Origin: Streptomyces sp. BK239
GTDB lineage: Bacteria; Actinomycetota; Actinomycetes; Streptomycetales; Streptomycetaceae
Length of the DNA stretch: 64,000 nucleotides
Direction of reading: 5' to 3'
Assembly (NCBI RefSeq): GCF_004217285.1
Contig: NZ_SHKS01000003.1
Span: forward strand, 469,169 to 533,168
The position numbers and the translations under genes were made by a program. Positions 8,919-16,918 of this stretch are shown here, in pieces. The stretch's first letter is position 1, and each line of letters opens with the position of its first letter. Under the pieces are notes generated by a model. It was not told the origin of the DNA. It saw only the letters and a list, made by a program, of their open reading frames with translations, and did no database searches.

Positions 8919-9448
8919 CGCTCACGGCGCTGGAAGCGGAACTCCTCGCCGTCGCCGGATCGGTGCCCGACCCCGAACTGCCCGTCCTCACCCTCCAGGA
9001 GCTCGGTGTGGTGCGCGCGGTGCACGTACGCGACGCGGACGCCGTAGAGGTCGAGTTGACCCCGACCTACACCGGCTGCCCGGCCGTGGAGGCGATGTCC
9101 GAGGACATCGAGCGGGTGCTGCGCGAGCACGGCGTGCGCGAGGTCACCGTGCGCACGGTGCTCACGCCCGCCTGGTCCACGGACGACATCTCCGCCGAAG
9201 GCCGCCGCAAACTCAGGGAGTTCGGCATCGCGCCCCCACGCACCCGGACGACGGCGGAGCCGGTCGCACTGTCCCTCGGCCCGACCCGGACGACCAGCGG
9301 GGCAGCCCCGGCCGACGACCCGGTGCGCTGCCCGCACTGCGGCTGCGCCGACACCGAACTGCTCAGCCGCTTCTCCTCCACCGCCTGCAAGGCGCTGCGC
9401 CGGTGCCTCGCCTGCCGTGAACCCTTCGACCACTTCAAGGAGTTGTGA
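8912..9448 (+). CDS. paaD: Phenylacetyl-CoA epoxidase maturation protein PaaD
   Basis: 178-residue protein with an N-terminal MIP18/SufT-like (DUF59) domain, including PDPELPVLTLQELGVVR and TPTYTGCPA. Family members help assemble iron-sulfur or di-iron centres, and PaaD is needed for a working epoxidase. The C-terminus carries a zinc-ribbon pattern, CPHCGC followed about 30 residues later by CLAC. The ATG at 8912 overlaps the paaC end; a GTG at 8915 in a GTGA overlap is equally possible. The paaE start overlaps its stop. Confidence 0.92.
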   Translation: MVTLTALEAELLAVAGSVPDPELPVLTLQELGVVRAVHVRDADAVEVELTPTYTGCPAVEAMSEDIERVLREHGVREVTVRTVLTPAWSTDDISAEGRRKLREFGIAPPRTRTTAEPVALSLGPTRTTSGAAPADDPVRCPHCGCADTELLSRFSSTACKALRRCLACREPFDHFKEL

Positions 9449-10515
9449 TGGCCCGCTTCCACCCGCTCCCCGTGGCCGCGGTGGACCGGCTCACCGACGA
9501 CTCCGTCGCCCTCACCTTCGCGGTCCCCGCCGAACTGCGCGCGGAGTACCGGCACGCGCCGGGCCAGCATCTCGCCCTGCGGCGCCGGGCCGACGGGACC
9601 GAGGTCCGGCGGACGTACTCGATCTGCTCCCCCGCGCCCGACCCAGGCGGCGACGGCCCGCACACCCTGCGGGTGGGGGTGCGACTGGTCGACGGCGGCG
9701 CCTTCTCGACGTACGCGCTCAAGGAGATCACCGTCGGCGACGAACTGGAGGTGATGACGCCGGCGGGCCGGTTCACCCTCGACCCCGCGCCCGGCCTGTA
9801 CGCGGCCGTCGTCGGCGGCAGTGGCATCACCCCGGTGCTGTCGATCGTCTCCACCCTGCTCGCGCGCGAGCCCGCCGCCCGGTTCTGCCTGATCCGCAGC
9901 GACCGGACGGCCGCCTCCACGATGTTCCTGGACGAGGTCGCAGATCTGAAGGACCGGTACCCGGAGCGGTTGCAGCTGGTCACCGTCCTCTCCCGGGAGG
10001 AGCAGCAGGCCGGGCTGCCGTCCGGGCGGCTCGACCGGGAGCGGCTGGCGCGTCTGCTGCCGTCACTGCTGCCCGTGGCGGACGTGGCCGGATGGTTCCT
10101 GTGCGGGCCCTTCGGACTGGTCCAGGGCGCGGAACAGGCGCTGCGGGGGATCGGCGTCCCCCGCTCCCGCATCCACGAGGAGATCTTCCACGTCGACGTC
10201 ACGGCGGCGGCGCCCGGCGCGACGGCGGGCGCTCCCGCGCACAGCACCGTGACCGCCCGCCTCGACGGCCGCGGCGGCAGCTGGCCCGTGCGGGAAGGGG
10301 AGTCGCTGCTGGAGACGGTCCTGCGCAACCGGCCCGACGCCCCCTACGCCTGCAAGGGCGGGGTGTGCGGCACCTGCCGGGCCTTCCTGGTGTCGGGCGA
10401 GGTCCGTATGAACCGCAACTTCGCGCTGGAGCCGGAGGAGACGGAGGCCGGCTACGTCCTGGCGTGCCAGTCGCATCCGCTGACCGAGGCGGTGGAGGTC
10501 GACTTCGACCGCTGA
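9448..10515 (+). CDS. paaE: Phenylacetyl-CoA epoxidase reductase PaaE
   Basis: NADPH-dependent reductase that feeds electrons to the PaaA di-iron site. The 355 residues hold an FAD/NAD(P) ferredoxin-reductase module with RTYSICS (FAD binding, about residue 53) and GGSGITPVLSI (NAD(P) binding, about residue 127). A C-terminal plant-type [2Fe-2S] domain has CKGGVCGTC plus a fourth cysteine in VLACQSHP. AAGGAG lies five bases before the ATG at 9448, which I prefer to the GTG at 9445. Last gene of the operon; a short promoter gap with a separate operator follows. Confidence 0.94.
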   Translation: MARFHPLPVAAVDRLTDDSVALTFAVPAELRAEYRHAPGQHLALRRRADGTEVRRTYSICSPAPDPGGDGPHTLRVGVRLVDGGAFSTYALKEITVGDELEVMTPAGRFTLDPAPGLYAAVVGGSGITPVLSIVSTLLAREPAARFCLIRSDRTAASTMFLDEVADLKDRYPERLQLVTVLSREEQQAGLPSGRLDRERLARLLPSLLPVADVAGWFLCGPFGLVQGAEQALRGIGVPRSRIHEEIFHVDVTAAAPGATAGAPAHSTVTARLDGRGGSWPVREGESLLETVLRNRPDAPYACKGGVCGTCRAFLVSGEVRMNRNFALEPEETEAGYVLACQSHPLTEAVEVDFDR

Positions 10516-10561
10516 GCGAGGGTGAAGCCGGGCCGACGGCGGGAGACCCGTTCCCTTCTTC

Positions 10562-10575
10562 TAGAACCTGTTCTA
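10562..10575. promoter_or_regulatory. KstR-like operator before the acyl-CoA dehydrogenase gene
   Basis: TAGAACCTGTTCTA is a perfect 14-bp palindrome and fits the published KstR consensus TnnAACnnGTTnnA. KstR is the TetR repressor of sterol catabolism in mycobacteria and related actinobacteria. It lies 45 bases before the GTG start of the dehydrogenase gene. That a KstR homologue is the binder is inference. Confidence 0.6.
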
Positions 10576-10620
10576 TCTTGACGCTCCGTCAGATCAGCTG
10601 ACCCGTCGGGAGGACAGGCC

Positions 10621-11757
10621 GTGGACTTCACCTTCACCGAGGAGCAGCAGGCGGCGGCCGAGGCCGCGCGGGGAGTCTTCGCCGACGTCGCGCCCGACGG
10701 CGTCACCAGCCCCGCGCTCACCAGGGGCGGAGCCGTCGCCGATCACTTCGACCGCGTGCTCTGGGAGAGGCTCGCCGGCACGGACCTGCTCGGCCTGCTG
10801 CTCGACGAGGAGTACGGCGGGGCCGGCTTGGACGCCGTCGCCCTGTGCCTGGTGCTGCGCGAGTCGGCGAAGTCACTGGCGCGGGTGCCGCTCCTGGAGA
10901 GCAGCGCGGCCGCGGCGGCCGTACAGGCCCACGGCACCGCCGAGGCACAGGCCGAGCTGCTCGCCGGTGCCGTCCGCGGCGAGGTCGTCCTGACCGTCGC
11001 CGCACACGGCCGCACCGGCCATGACGCGGCCGAACTCGCCGTCACCGCACGACAGGACGGGGACGCCTGGGTGCTGGACGGAGTGCAGACGGCGGTGGCG
11101 TGGGCCTACGACGCCGACTTCGTGCTCGTCCCCGCGCGTACCGGCGACGACCGCAGCGTTCTCGCCCTGGTCCCCCGCGGACAGGAGGGCAGCGCGCTCG
11201 CCGAGCAGATCTCCACCACGGGCGAACGGCTCGGGGAACTGCGCCTCGACTCCGCCCGGATCCCCGCCCGGCACGTCATCACCGCCGACGGCGCCTGGGA
11301 GGAACTGCGCGCCCTGCTGACCACCGGGACCTGCGCGCTGGCGCTCGGACTGGGCGAACGCGTACTGGCGATGACGAGCGACTACGCGGCCAAAAGGGAG
11401 CAATTCGGGCACCCGATCGCCACGTTCCAAGCGGTCGCCGTACAGGCGGCCGACCGTTACATCGACCTGCGCGCGATGGAGGTCACCCTGTGGCAGGCCG
11501 CCTGGCGGCTCACCTCGGGCGCGTCCGGAGCGCTGCCCGCCGCCGGCGACATCGCCGTGGCCAAGATCTGGGCCTCGGAGGGCGTACGGCGCGTGGTGCA
11601 GACCGCGCAGCATCTGCACGGCGGCTTCGGCGCGGACGTCGACTACCCGCTGCACCGCTACCACGCCTGGGCCAAGCACCTGGAGCTGTCCCTCGGCCCG
11701 GCCGCGGCCCACGAGGAGACCCTGGGCGACCTGCTGGCCGCCCACCCCCTCGGCTGA
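10621..11757 (+). CDS. Acyl-CoA dehydrogenase (FadE-type)
   Basis: FAD-dependent alpha,beta-dehydrogenation of an acyl-CoA, the first step of a beta-oxidation cycle. The 378 residues begin with FTFTEEQQAAAEAARGVF, typical of the N-terminal helical domain. A middle beta-domain and a C-terminal helical domain with YAAKREQFGHPIATFQAV and QTAQHLHGGFGADVDYP follow. Length is usual for the family. No clear catalytic glutamate signature (as in YTRE-type enzymes) is seen, so it may be one partner of a heteromeric FadE pair, as in mycobacterial sterol side-chain enzymes. It starts with GTG after GGGAGGAC, and the KstR-like palindrome upstream supports a steroid or branched-chain substrate. It may be unrelated to phenylacetate despite its position. 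Confidence 0.85.
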   Translation: MDFTFTEEQQAAAEAARGVFADVAPDGVTSPALTRGGAVADHFDRVLWERLAGTDLLGLLLDEEYGGAGLDAVALCLVLRESAKSLARVPLLESSAAAAAVQAHGTAEAQAELLAGAVRGEVVLTVAAHGRTGHDAAELAVTARQDGDAWVLDGVQTAVAWAYDADFVLVPARTGDDRSVLALVPRGQEGSALAEQISTTGERLGELRLDSARIPARHVITADGAWEELRALLTTGTCALALGLGERVLAMTSDYAAKREQFGHPIATFQAVAVQAADRYIDLRAMEVTLWQAAWRLTSGASGALPAAGDIAVAKIWASEGVRRVVQTAQHLHGGFGADVDYPLHRYHAWAKHLELSLGPAAAHEETLGDLLAAHPLG

Positions 11758-11800
11758 ACACCGCCGGTGACGGTGAAGACGACGGGAAGAACGGCTCCCG

Positions 11801-12148
11801 TCAGAGGACGAAGCCCGGTTGGTCCTCGTCGGTGACGACCGGGCGACCGGCGGCGGCCCAGTGCTGCATGCCGCCGTCGACGTTCACGGCGTCGATGCCC
11901 TGCTGCACGAGGTACATGGTGACCTGGGCCGACCGGCCACCGGAGCGGCAGATCACATGGACCCGCCCGTCCTGGGGAGCCGCCTCGGTCAGCTCGCCGT
12001 ACCGGGCGACGAACTCGCTGATGGGGATGTGCAGCGCCCCCTCGGCGTGGCCCGCCTTCCACTCGTCGTCCTCACGGACGTCCAGCAGGAAGTCGCCGTC
12101 CTTGACGTCGCCGACCTCGACCGTGGGCACACCAGCTCCGAAACTCAT
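11801..12148 (-). CDS. Rhodanese-domain protein (single domain)
   Basis: 115-residue single rhodanese domain, a sulfur-carrier/sulfurtransferase fold. It shows FLLDVREDDEWKAGHAEGA and the active-site loop CRSGGRS, in which the cysteine forms the persulfide. The start at 12148 (SFGAGVP) gives a complete domain; an in-frame upstream ATG would only add a poor Gly/Ala tail. There is no partner gene that identifies the acceptor. It lies convergent to the dehydrogenase gene. Possible roles are sulfur relay or detoxification, but the sequence does not decide. Confidence 0.88.
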   Translation of the reverse strand: MSFGAGVPTVEVGDVKDGDFLLDVREDDEWKAGHAEGALHIPISEFVARYGELTEAAPQDGRVHVICRSGGRSAQVTMYLVQQGIDAVNVDGGMQHWAAAGRPVVTDEDQPGFVL

Positions 12149-12208
12149 GGCCCCGACGCTACCGGACGCCGCCAGGCGAGCAGCCCCGCCTGGCTCCACC
12201 GCACGGCG

Positions 12209-13006
12209 CTACCCGGCGAGCCCCGCCAGCTCGGCCTCCCTCTTCTCGACCTCGGCCAGCAGCTGGTCGGCGATCTCGTCGAGCAGGCGGTCGGGGTCCT
12301 CCGGGGCCAGACGCAGCATCGAGCCGATCGCGCTGTCCTCCAGCTCGCGCGCGACCAACGCCAGCATCTCCTTGCGCTCCGCGAGCCATTCGAGGCGGGC
12401 GTACAGCTCCTCGCTCGGGCTCGGACGCCGCTCCGGCGGCACCGGCCCGGCCGCCCACTCCGCGGCCAGCTCACGCAGCAGGCTCTCGTCACCGCGGGCG
12501 TAGGCGGCGTTGACGCGGGTGATGAACTCCTCGCGCCGCGCCCGCTCCGCGTCCTCCTGCGCCAGGTCGGGGTGCGCCTTGCGGGCCAGCTCACGGTAGA
12601 GCTTGCGGGCCTCGTCGCTGGGGCGCACCCGCTCCGGGGGCCGCACCGACTGGTCCGTGAGCATCGCGGCGGCCTCGTCGAACAGCCCCTGTCCGTCCAT
12701 CCAGCCGTGGAACAGCTCCTCGACGCCGGGCATCGGCAGCACCCGGGCCCTCGCCTCGGCCGCCTTGCGCCGGTCCTCGGGATCGCCGCTGCGTTCCGCC
12801 CTCGCCTCGGCTATCTGCGCCTCCAGCTCGTCGAGCCTGGCGTACATGGGACCGAGTCTTTGGTGGTGGAGCCGCGAGAAGTTCTCGACCTCGACGCGGA
12901 AGGTCTCCACCGCGATCTCGAACTCGATCAACGCCTGCTCAGCGGCCCGCACGGCCTGCTCCAGCCGCTCCTCGGGCCGCGCCTGCTCAGCTTCGGGGGT
13001 CGTCAC
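12209..13006 (-). CDS. J-domain-like coiled-coil protein
   Basis: About 265 residues. The first half is a charged, probably coiled-coil region rich in Glu, Ala and Arg (about residues 1-115). In the middle a J-domain-like segment reads YRELARKAHPDLAQEDAE, with the HPD tripeptide that stimulates DnaK ATPase (about residue 149). The C-terminal third is again helical, with no zinc-finger or Gly/Phe region of a full DnaJ. It could be a specialised DnaK co-chaperone or only J-like. I chose the GTG at 13006; a GTG at 13039 is also open, and neither has a strong ribosome site. It is probably transcribed alone. Confidence 0.75.
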   Translation of the reverse strand: MTTPEAEQARPEERLEQAVRAAEQALIEFEIAVETFRVEVENFSRLHHQRLGPMYARLDELEAQIAEARAERSGDPEDRRKAAEARARVLPMPGVEELFHGWMDGQGLFDEAAAMLTDQSVRPPERVRPSDEARKLYRELARKAHPDLAQEDAERARREEFITRVNAAYARGDESLLRELAAEWAAGPVPPERRPSPSEELYARLEWLAERKEMLALVARELEDSAIGSMLRLAPEDPDRLLDEIADQLLAEVEKREAELAGLAG

Positions 13007-13138
13007 CAGACCAGCGTAGGCCAAGCGGGAGCCCCCCACGGAAAGCCCAGGCCCACCCGCACCGGCGCCTGCGGGACACCCCGACGCCTCCCGGGCGCCC
13101 CGACGCCTCCACGCCGGCGAAGGCCGCTCCCCTCCGCC

Positions 13139-14653
13139 TCACACCCCGGTCTCCGCCGCGATCCGTCCCTCCCTGATCGCCCGCACCAGGTCCGCGTGAT
13201 CGGCTTCCGTGCGGTCGGCGTAGGCGACGGCGAACGTCGCGATGGCCTCGTCGAGTTCCTCGTTCTTGCCGCAGTAGCCGGCGAGCAGGCGCGGGTCGGC
13301 GCTGTGGGAGTGGGCGCGGGCCAGGAGCGCGCCCGTCATCCGGCCGTAGTCGTCGACCTGGTCCGCCGAGAGGGCGGCGGGATCGACGCTGCCCTTGCGG
13401 TTGCGGAACTGGCGCACCTGGAACGGCCGCCCCTCGACCGTCGTCCAGCCCAGCAGAACGTCGCTGACGACCTGCATGCGCTTCTGGCCGAGGACCACCC
13501 GGCGCCCCTCGTGGTCGACGTCCGGCACGTCGAAGCCGGCGGTCAGCAGATGCGGGACCAGGGCGGAGGCCCGCGCCTCCTTCACCTGGAGGACCAGCGG
13601 CTCGCCGCGGTGGTCCAGCAGCAGCACGACGTAGGACCGCGTGCCCACGCTGCCCGTGCCGACGATGCGGAAGGCGACGTCGTGCACCGCGTGCCGGGCC
13701 AGCAGCGGATGGCGGTCCTCCGGCACGGTGGTCAGATACGCCTCCAGGGAGGCCGCCACCGCGGCCGCCTCACGGTCCGGCACGCGCCGCAGCACCGGCG
13801 GGGCGTCGACGAAGCGGTACCCGCCTTCCGCGGTCGGCTCGGTCGACTTCGCCGCGAACCGCCCGCTGGTGTTGGCCCGCGCCTTCTCGGACACCCGCTC
13901 CAGGGTGCCCAGCAGGTCATGGGCGTCGGCGTGGGAGACCAACTCCTCGTCGGCGATGGCGTTCCACGCGTCCAGCGCGGGCAGCTTGGCCAGCAGACGC
14001 ATCGTGCGGCGGTAGGCGCCCGCGGCGTCATGGGCGGCCTTGCGGCAGGTGTCCTCGTCGGCGCCGGCCTCCCGGCCCGCGAGCACCAGGGAGGCAGCGA
14101 GCCGCTTGAGGTCCCACTCCCAGGGGCCCTGAACCGTCTCGTCGAAGTCGTTCAGGTCGATGACGAGATCGCCGCGGGCGTCGCCGTACAGGCCGAAGTT
14201 GGCCGCGTGGGCGTCACCGCAGATCTGGGCGCGGACGCCGGTCATGGGGGTACGGGCGAGGTCGTGGGCCATGAGGCCGGCCGAGCCGCGCAGGAACGCG
14301 AAGGGCGTGGCCGCCATCCTGCCCACCCTTATAGGCGTCAGCTCGGGCAGACGGCCCCGGCTGGACTCCTCGACCGCCTCCACCGCGCTCGGCCGGGAGG
14401 AGTCGGCGTCCAGTCCCGCGTGCGCGGCGCGCGCCACCCGCTCCCGAAGTGCCTTGCCCTCGGCCTTGGGCGACCCGGCAGAGGGCCACTGCGCGAACCC
14501 GCGCACCCGGGGAAGCCGGCCACCGCCGACGGAACCCGCCGCGCCCGCACCGCCCCCGCCCACAACTCCCGCGCCCGCAGCCGCACCCGCGGCAGCGCCG
14601 ACCCCGGCCTCGGTCATCACGACCGCCTCCCCCGCACCCGCACCGAACATCAA
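13139..14653 (-). CDS. DUF2252 family protein
   Basis: Up to 504 residues. The first ~55 are an Ala/Gly low-complexity tail, so an internal start (ATG at 14617) is possible. The rest matches DUF2252: FLRGSAGLMAHDL, then QICGDAHAANFG and DLNDFDET, which resemble the catalytic HxxN and DxD motifs of aminoglycoside-phosphotransferase/kinase-like folds. VQVKEARAS-type lysine segments and AHARAHS-like C-terminal stretches follow. Function is unknown, though the kinase-like motifs point to a phosphotransferase. It stands alone between the J-like gene and tRNA-Leu. A perfect DnaA box lies upstream. Confidence 0.85.
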   Translation of the reverse strand: MMFGAGAGEAVVMTEAGVGAAAGAAAGAGVVGGGGAGAAGSVGGGRLPRVRGFAQWPSAGSPKAEGKALRERVARAAHAGLDADSSRPSAVEAVEESSRGRLPELTPIRVGRMAATPFAFLRGSAGLMAHDLARTPMTGVRAQICGDAHAANFGLYGDARGDLVIDLNDFDETVQGPWEWDLKRLAASLVLAGREAGADEDTCRKAAHDAAGAYRRTMRLLAKLPALDAWNAIADEELVSHADAHDLLGTLERVSEKARANTSGRFAAKSTEPTAEGGYRFVDAPPVLRRVPDREAAAVAASLEAYLTTVPEDRHPLLARHAVHDVAFRIVGTGSVGTRSYVVLLLDHRGEPLVLQVKEARASALVPHLLTAGFDVPDVDHEGRRVVLGQKRMQVVSDVLLGWTTVEGRPFQVRQFRNRKGSVDPAALSADQVDDYGRMTGALLARAHSHSADPRLLAGYCGKNEELDEAIATFAVAYADRTEADHADLVRAIREGRIAAETGV

Positions 14654-14696
14654 CTCGTGCCGACCGTACAGCCGCTGGCCGAAACCCGTCAGACCC

Positions 14697-14705
14697 TGTG
14701 GACAA
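14697..14705 (-). promoter_or_regulatory. Perfect DnaA box (TTGTCCACA on the minus strand)
   Basis: TGTGGACAA on the plus strand, upstream of the DUF2252 gene and downstream of the tRNA-Leu terminator. Exact consensus match; role unknown. Confidence 0.5.
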
Positions 14706-14775
14706 CTTCGCGAACGCGCTGACGACGCTCACCCGTGAGATACCTCACGCCTTCCGGCCGGTCCCGGACATGCGA

Positions 14776-14806
14776 AAGCCCCGCAGGTCCGAGACCTGCG
14801 GGGCTT
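14776..14806 (-). terminator. Rho-independent terminator of tRNA-Leu
   Basis: Perfect 14-bp stem AAGCCCCGCAGGTC with a 3-base loop, immediately 3' of tRNA-Leu on the minus strand. As is usual in Streptomyces, there is no long U-tract. Confidence 0.8.
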
Positions 14807-14813
14807 CCAGCTG

Positions 14814-14897
14814 TGCGCGAGGGGGGAGTTGAACCCCCACGCCCTTGCGGGCACTGGAACCTGAATCCAGCGCGTCTGCCTATTCCGCCACCCGCGC
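14814..14897 (-). tRNA. tRNA-Leu (anticodon CAG)
   Basis: 84-base class II tRNA. The acceptor stem GCGCGGG pairs with CTCGCGC, the anticodon loop TTCAGGT reads CUG codons, a variable-arm stem TGCCCGCAAGGGCG is present and the T-arm has GGTTCAACT. The CCA is not encoded. A strong terminator follows. Confidence 0.95.
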
Positions 14898-15385
14898 ATT
14901 GGGTGTGTCCTCGGGCTTGTGGGCTTTTCGGCCCGCCGCCTTCCGACATGCAGAACATTAGCACGGTGGGAAGGGTGCGTTCACATCCCTTGTTCCCGGG
15001 CAGGGGACACCGCAGGAAAGCGCGCGGCACCCTCCCTACGTCTCGGCGACGACCGGTTCACGTATCAACCTCGTACCTATGGCGACCGTCTCCCCAGGAG
15101 AAGGGCGAGGTCCACAGCCGGGTGCGGGACACTGGTCCTCAGCCGCCTCTACGATCCTGGGCGGAAGCCGACGCGAAAGCGGACGCGGAAGCCGAGGCGA
15201 GGAGCCGAAGCGGAAGCCGAGGCGCCACCGACGCCGAGGCGGGTGCCGAGGCCCCCGTCGACACCTGTCGGCGGGGCCGACAGGGGGAACCAGCCGATTC
15301 ACCGGCGCGTGGATACGATCAGTAAGCAGTACCAGGTAAGCAGCAGGGCGCGGGACAGCAGTACCAGCGACGGAGGAGGTGCCCC
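14898..15385. other. Intergenic region before the fhaA operon
   Basis: 488 bases between divergent tRNA-Leu and fhaA. The only marked structure is a purine-rich degenerate repeat at 15161-15253. A strong ribosome site (GGAGGAGG) ends the region. Open frames crossing it have Asp/Ala/Glu repeats from the DNA repeat and no recognisable protein. It presumably contains the operon promoter, which I could not assign. Confidence 0.5.
15161..15253 (+). repeat. Degenerate purine-rich short tandem repeats (GGAAGCCGA/AGGCG units)
   Basis: About 93 bases in which GCGGAAGCCGA-like units recur (near 15161, 15186 and 15210), with variants such as GACGCCGAGGC and GGTGCCGAGGC. Unit spacing is irregular. It lies about 130 bases before fhaA. 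Purpose unknown. Confidence 0.5.
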
Positions 15386-16249
15386 ATGGGAGTCCTGAAG
15401 AAGTTCGAGCAGCGCCTCGAGGGTCTGGTCAACGGCACCTTCGCCAAGGTGTTCAAGTCCGAGGTCCAGCCCGTGGAGATCGCGGGAGCGCTCCAGCGGG
15501 AGTGCGACAACAACGCGACGATCTGGAACCGCGACCGCACCGTCGTACCCAACGACTTCATCGTGGAGCTGAGCACGCCGGACTTCGAGCGGCTCAGCCC
15601 CTACTCCGGTCAGCTCGGCGACGAACTCGCAGGCATGGTGCGCGACTACGCCAAGCAGCAGCGCTACACCTTCATGGGGCCGATCAAGGTCAACCTGGAG
15701 AAGGCGGACGACCTCGACACCGGCCTGTACCGGGTGCGCAGCCGTACGCTCGCCTCCTCCAGCAGCCAGCAGGCGCCCGAGAGCGCGCCCGCCGCCGGCC
15801 GGCAGCGCCCCGGCGGCTACGGCTATCCGCCCGCAGGCGCTTCCGCCGCTCCCCCCATGCCGTCCTCACCGCCGCCCGGCGGCCGTCCCGGCGGCTACGG
15901 CTACCCGCCCGCCGCGGGCGGCCAGCGGTCCGGCGGCGGCCCGGCCGGCGCCCCGGCGCCCGGCTCGCGCACCCGCCACTGGATCGAGATCAACGGCACC
16001 CGCCACCAGATCTCCGGCTCGACGCTCGTGCTGGGCCGCAGCACCGAGGCCGACGTGCGGATCGACGACCCCGGCGTCTCCCGCCGGCACTGCGAGATCC
16101 GGACCGGAACGCCCTCGACGATCCAGGATCTCGGATCCACCAACGGCATCGTGGTGGACGGGCAGCACACCACCCGCGCTACGCTCCGCGACGGCTCGCG
16201 GATCGTCGTGGGCAGCACCACCATCATTTACCGGCAAGCCGAAGGGTGA
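15386..16249 (+). CDS. fhaA: FHA-domain protein FhaA
   Basis: Cytosolic phosphothreonine-reading adaptor of the PknB pathway. The 287 residues comprise an N-terminal DUF3662 domain (about 1-120, starting GVLKKFEQRLEGLVNGTF) and a Pro/Gly linker with two copies of PGGYGYPPA. A C-terminal FHA domain (about 195-287) has LGRSTEADVRIDDPGVSRR and LGSTNGI, which hold the phosphothreonine-binding Arg, Ser and Asn. In mycobacteria FhaA binds the phosphorylated pseudokinase partner of MurJ and restrains peptidoglycan synthesis. It is the first gene of the fhaA-fhaB-pstP-rodA-pbpA-pknB operon, with a strong GGAGGAGG ribosome site. Confidence 0.93.
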   Translation: MGVLKKFEQRLEGLVNGTFAKVFKSEVQPVEIAGALQRECDNNATIWNRDRTVVPNDFIVELSTPDFERLSPYSGQLGDELAGMVRDYAKQQRYTFMGPIKVNLEKADDLDTGLYRVRSRTLASSSSQQAPESAPAAGRQRPGGYGYPPAGASAAPPMPSSPPPGGRPGGYGYPPAAGGQRSGGGPAGAPAPGSRTRHWIEINGTRHQISGSTLVLGRSTEADVRIDDPGVSRRHCEIRTGTPSTIQDLGSTNGIVVDGQHTTRATLRDGSRIVVGSTTIIYRQAEG

Positions 16250-16259
16250 AGCGGGGGCA

Positions 16260-16778
16260 ATGTCAGAGCTGACCCTCACGGTCATGCGGCTGGGTTTCCT
16301 GGCCGTACTGTGGCTGTTCGTGATCGTGGCCGTGCAGGTCATCCGCAGCGACCTGTTCGGTACGCGTGTCACCCAGCGCGGCTCGCGCCGGGAGGCCGCA
16401 CGCCCGCAGCAGCAGGCCGCCCAGCGCCAGGCGCCCCCGCAGCAGCGCCAGCAGCCCGCCTCCGGCGGCCGCCGGGGCCGTAACGCCCCGACAAAGCTCG
16501 TCGTGTCCGAGGGCACCCTCACCGGCACGACCGTCGCGCTCCAGGGCCAGACCATCACGCTGGGGCGCGCCCACGACAGCACCATCGTGCTGGACGACGA
16601 CTACGCCTCCAGCCGCCATGCCAGGATCTACCCGGACCGCGACGGCCAGTGGATCGTCGAGGACCTCGGCTCCACCAACGGCACGTACCTCGACCGGACG
16701 CGGCTGACGACTCCCACACCGATCCCGCTGGGCGCGCCGATCCGTATCGGCAAGACCGTCATCGAGCTGCGGAAGTAG
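16260..16778 (+). CDS. fhaB: FHA-domain membrane protein FhaB
   Basis: 172 residues: one N-terminal membrane helix (LGFLAVLWLFVIVAVQVI), a Gln/Arg/Pro-rich linker and a C-terminal FHA domain. The FHA domain carries TLGRAHDSTIVLDDDYASSR and LGSTNGTYLDR, the phosphothreonine-binding loops. The mycobacterial equivalent (FhaB/FipA) works with PknB substrates at the division site and is phosphorylated itself. It follows fhaA by ten bases and precedes the phosphatase gene, so it is cotranscribed. Length agrees with FhaB of other actinobacteria. Confidence 0.92.
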   Translation: MSELTLTVMRLGFLAVLWLFVIVAVQVIRSDLFGTRVTQRGSRREAARPQQQAAQRQAPPQQRQQPASGGRRGRNAPTKLVVSEGTLTGTTVALQGQTITLGRAHDSTIVLDDDYASSRHARIYPDRDGQWIVEDLGSTNGTYLDRTRLTTPTPIPLGAPIRIGKTVIELRK

Positions 16779-16918
16779 TGCTACATCATGAGTGAGCGCG
16801 AGCGGAGCGAGCACGCGGCGGCGGCCGGCACCCCGGGCCCCGGCGAGCTCCCGACCGGAGGGTGGGCAGTGTGGCTCGACACGACCGGCTGTACCCGGGG
16901 CCGACGGGCGAGGTGGGC

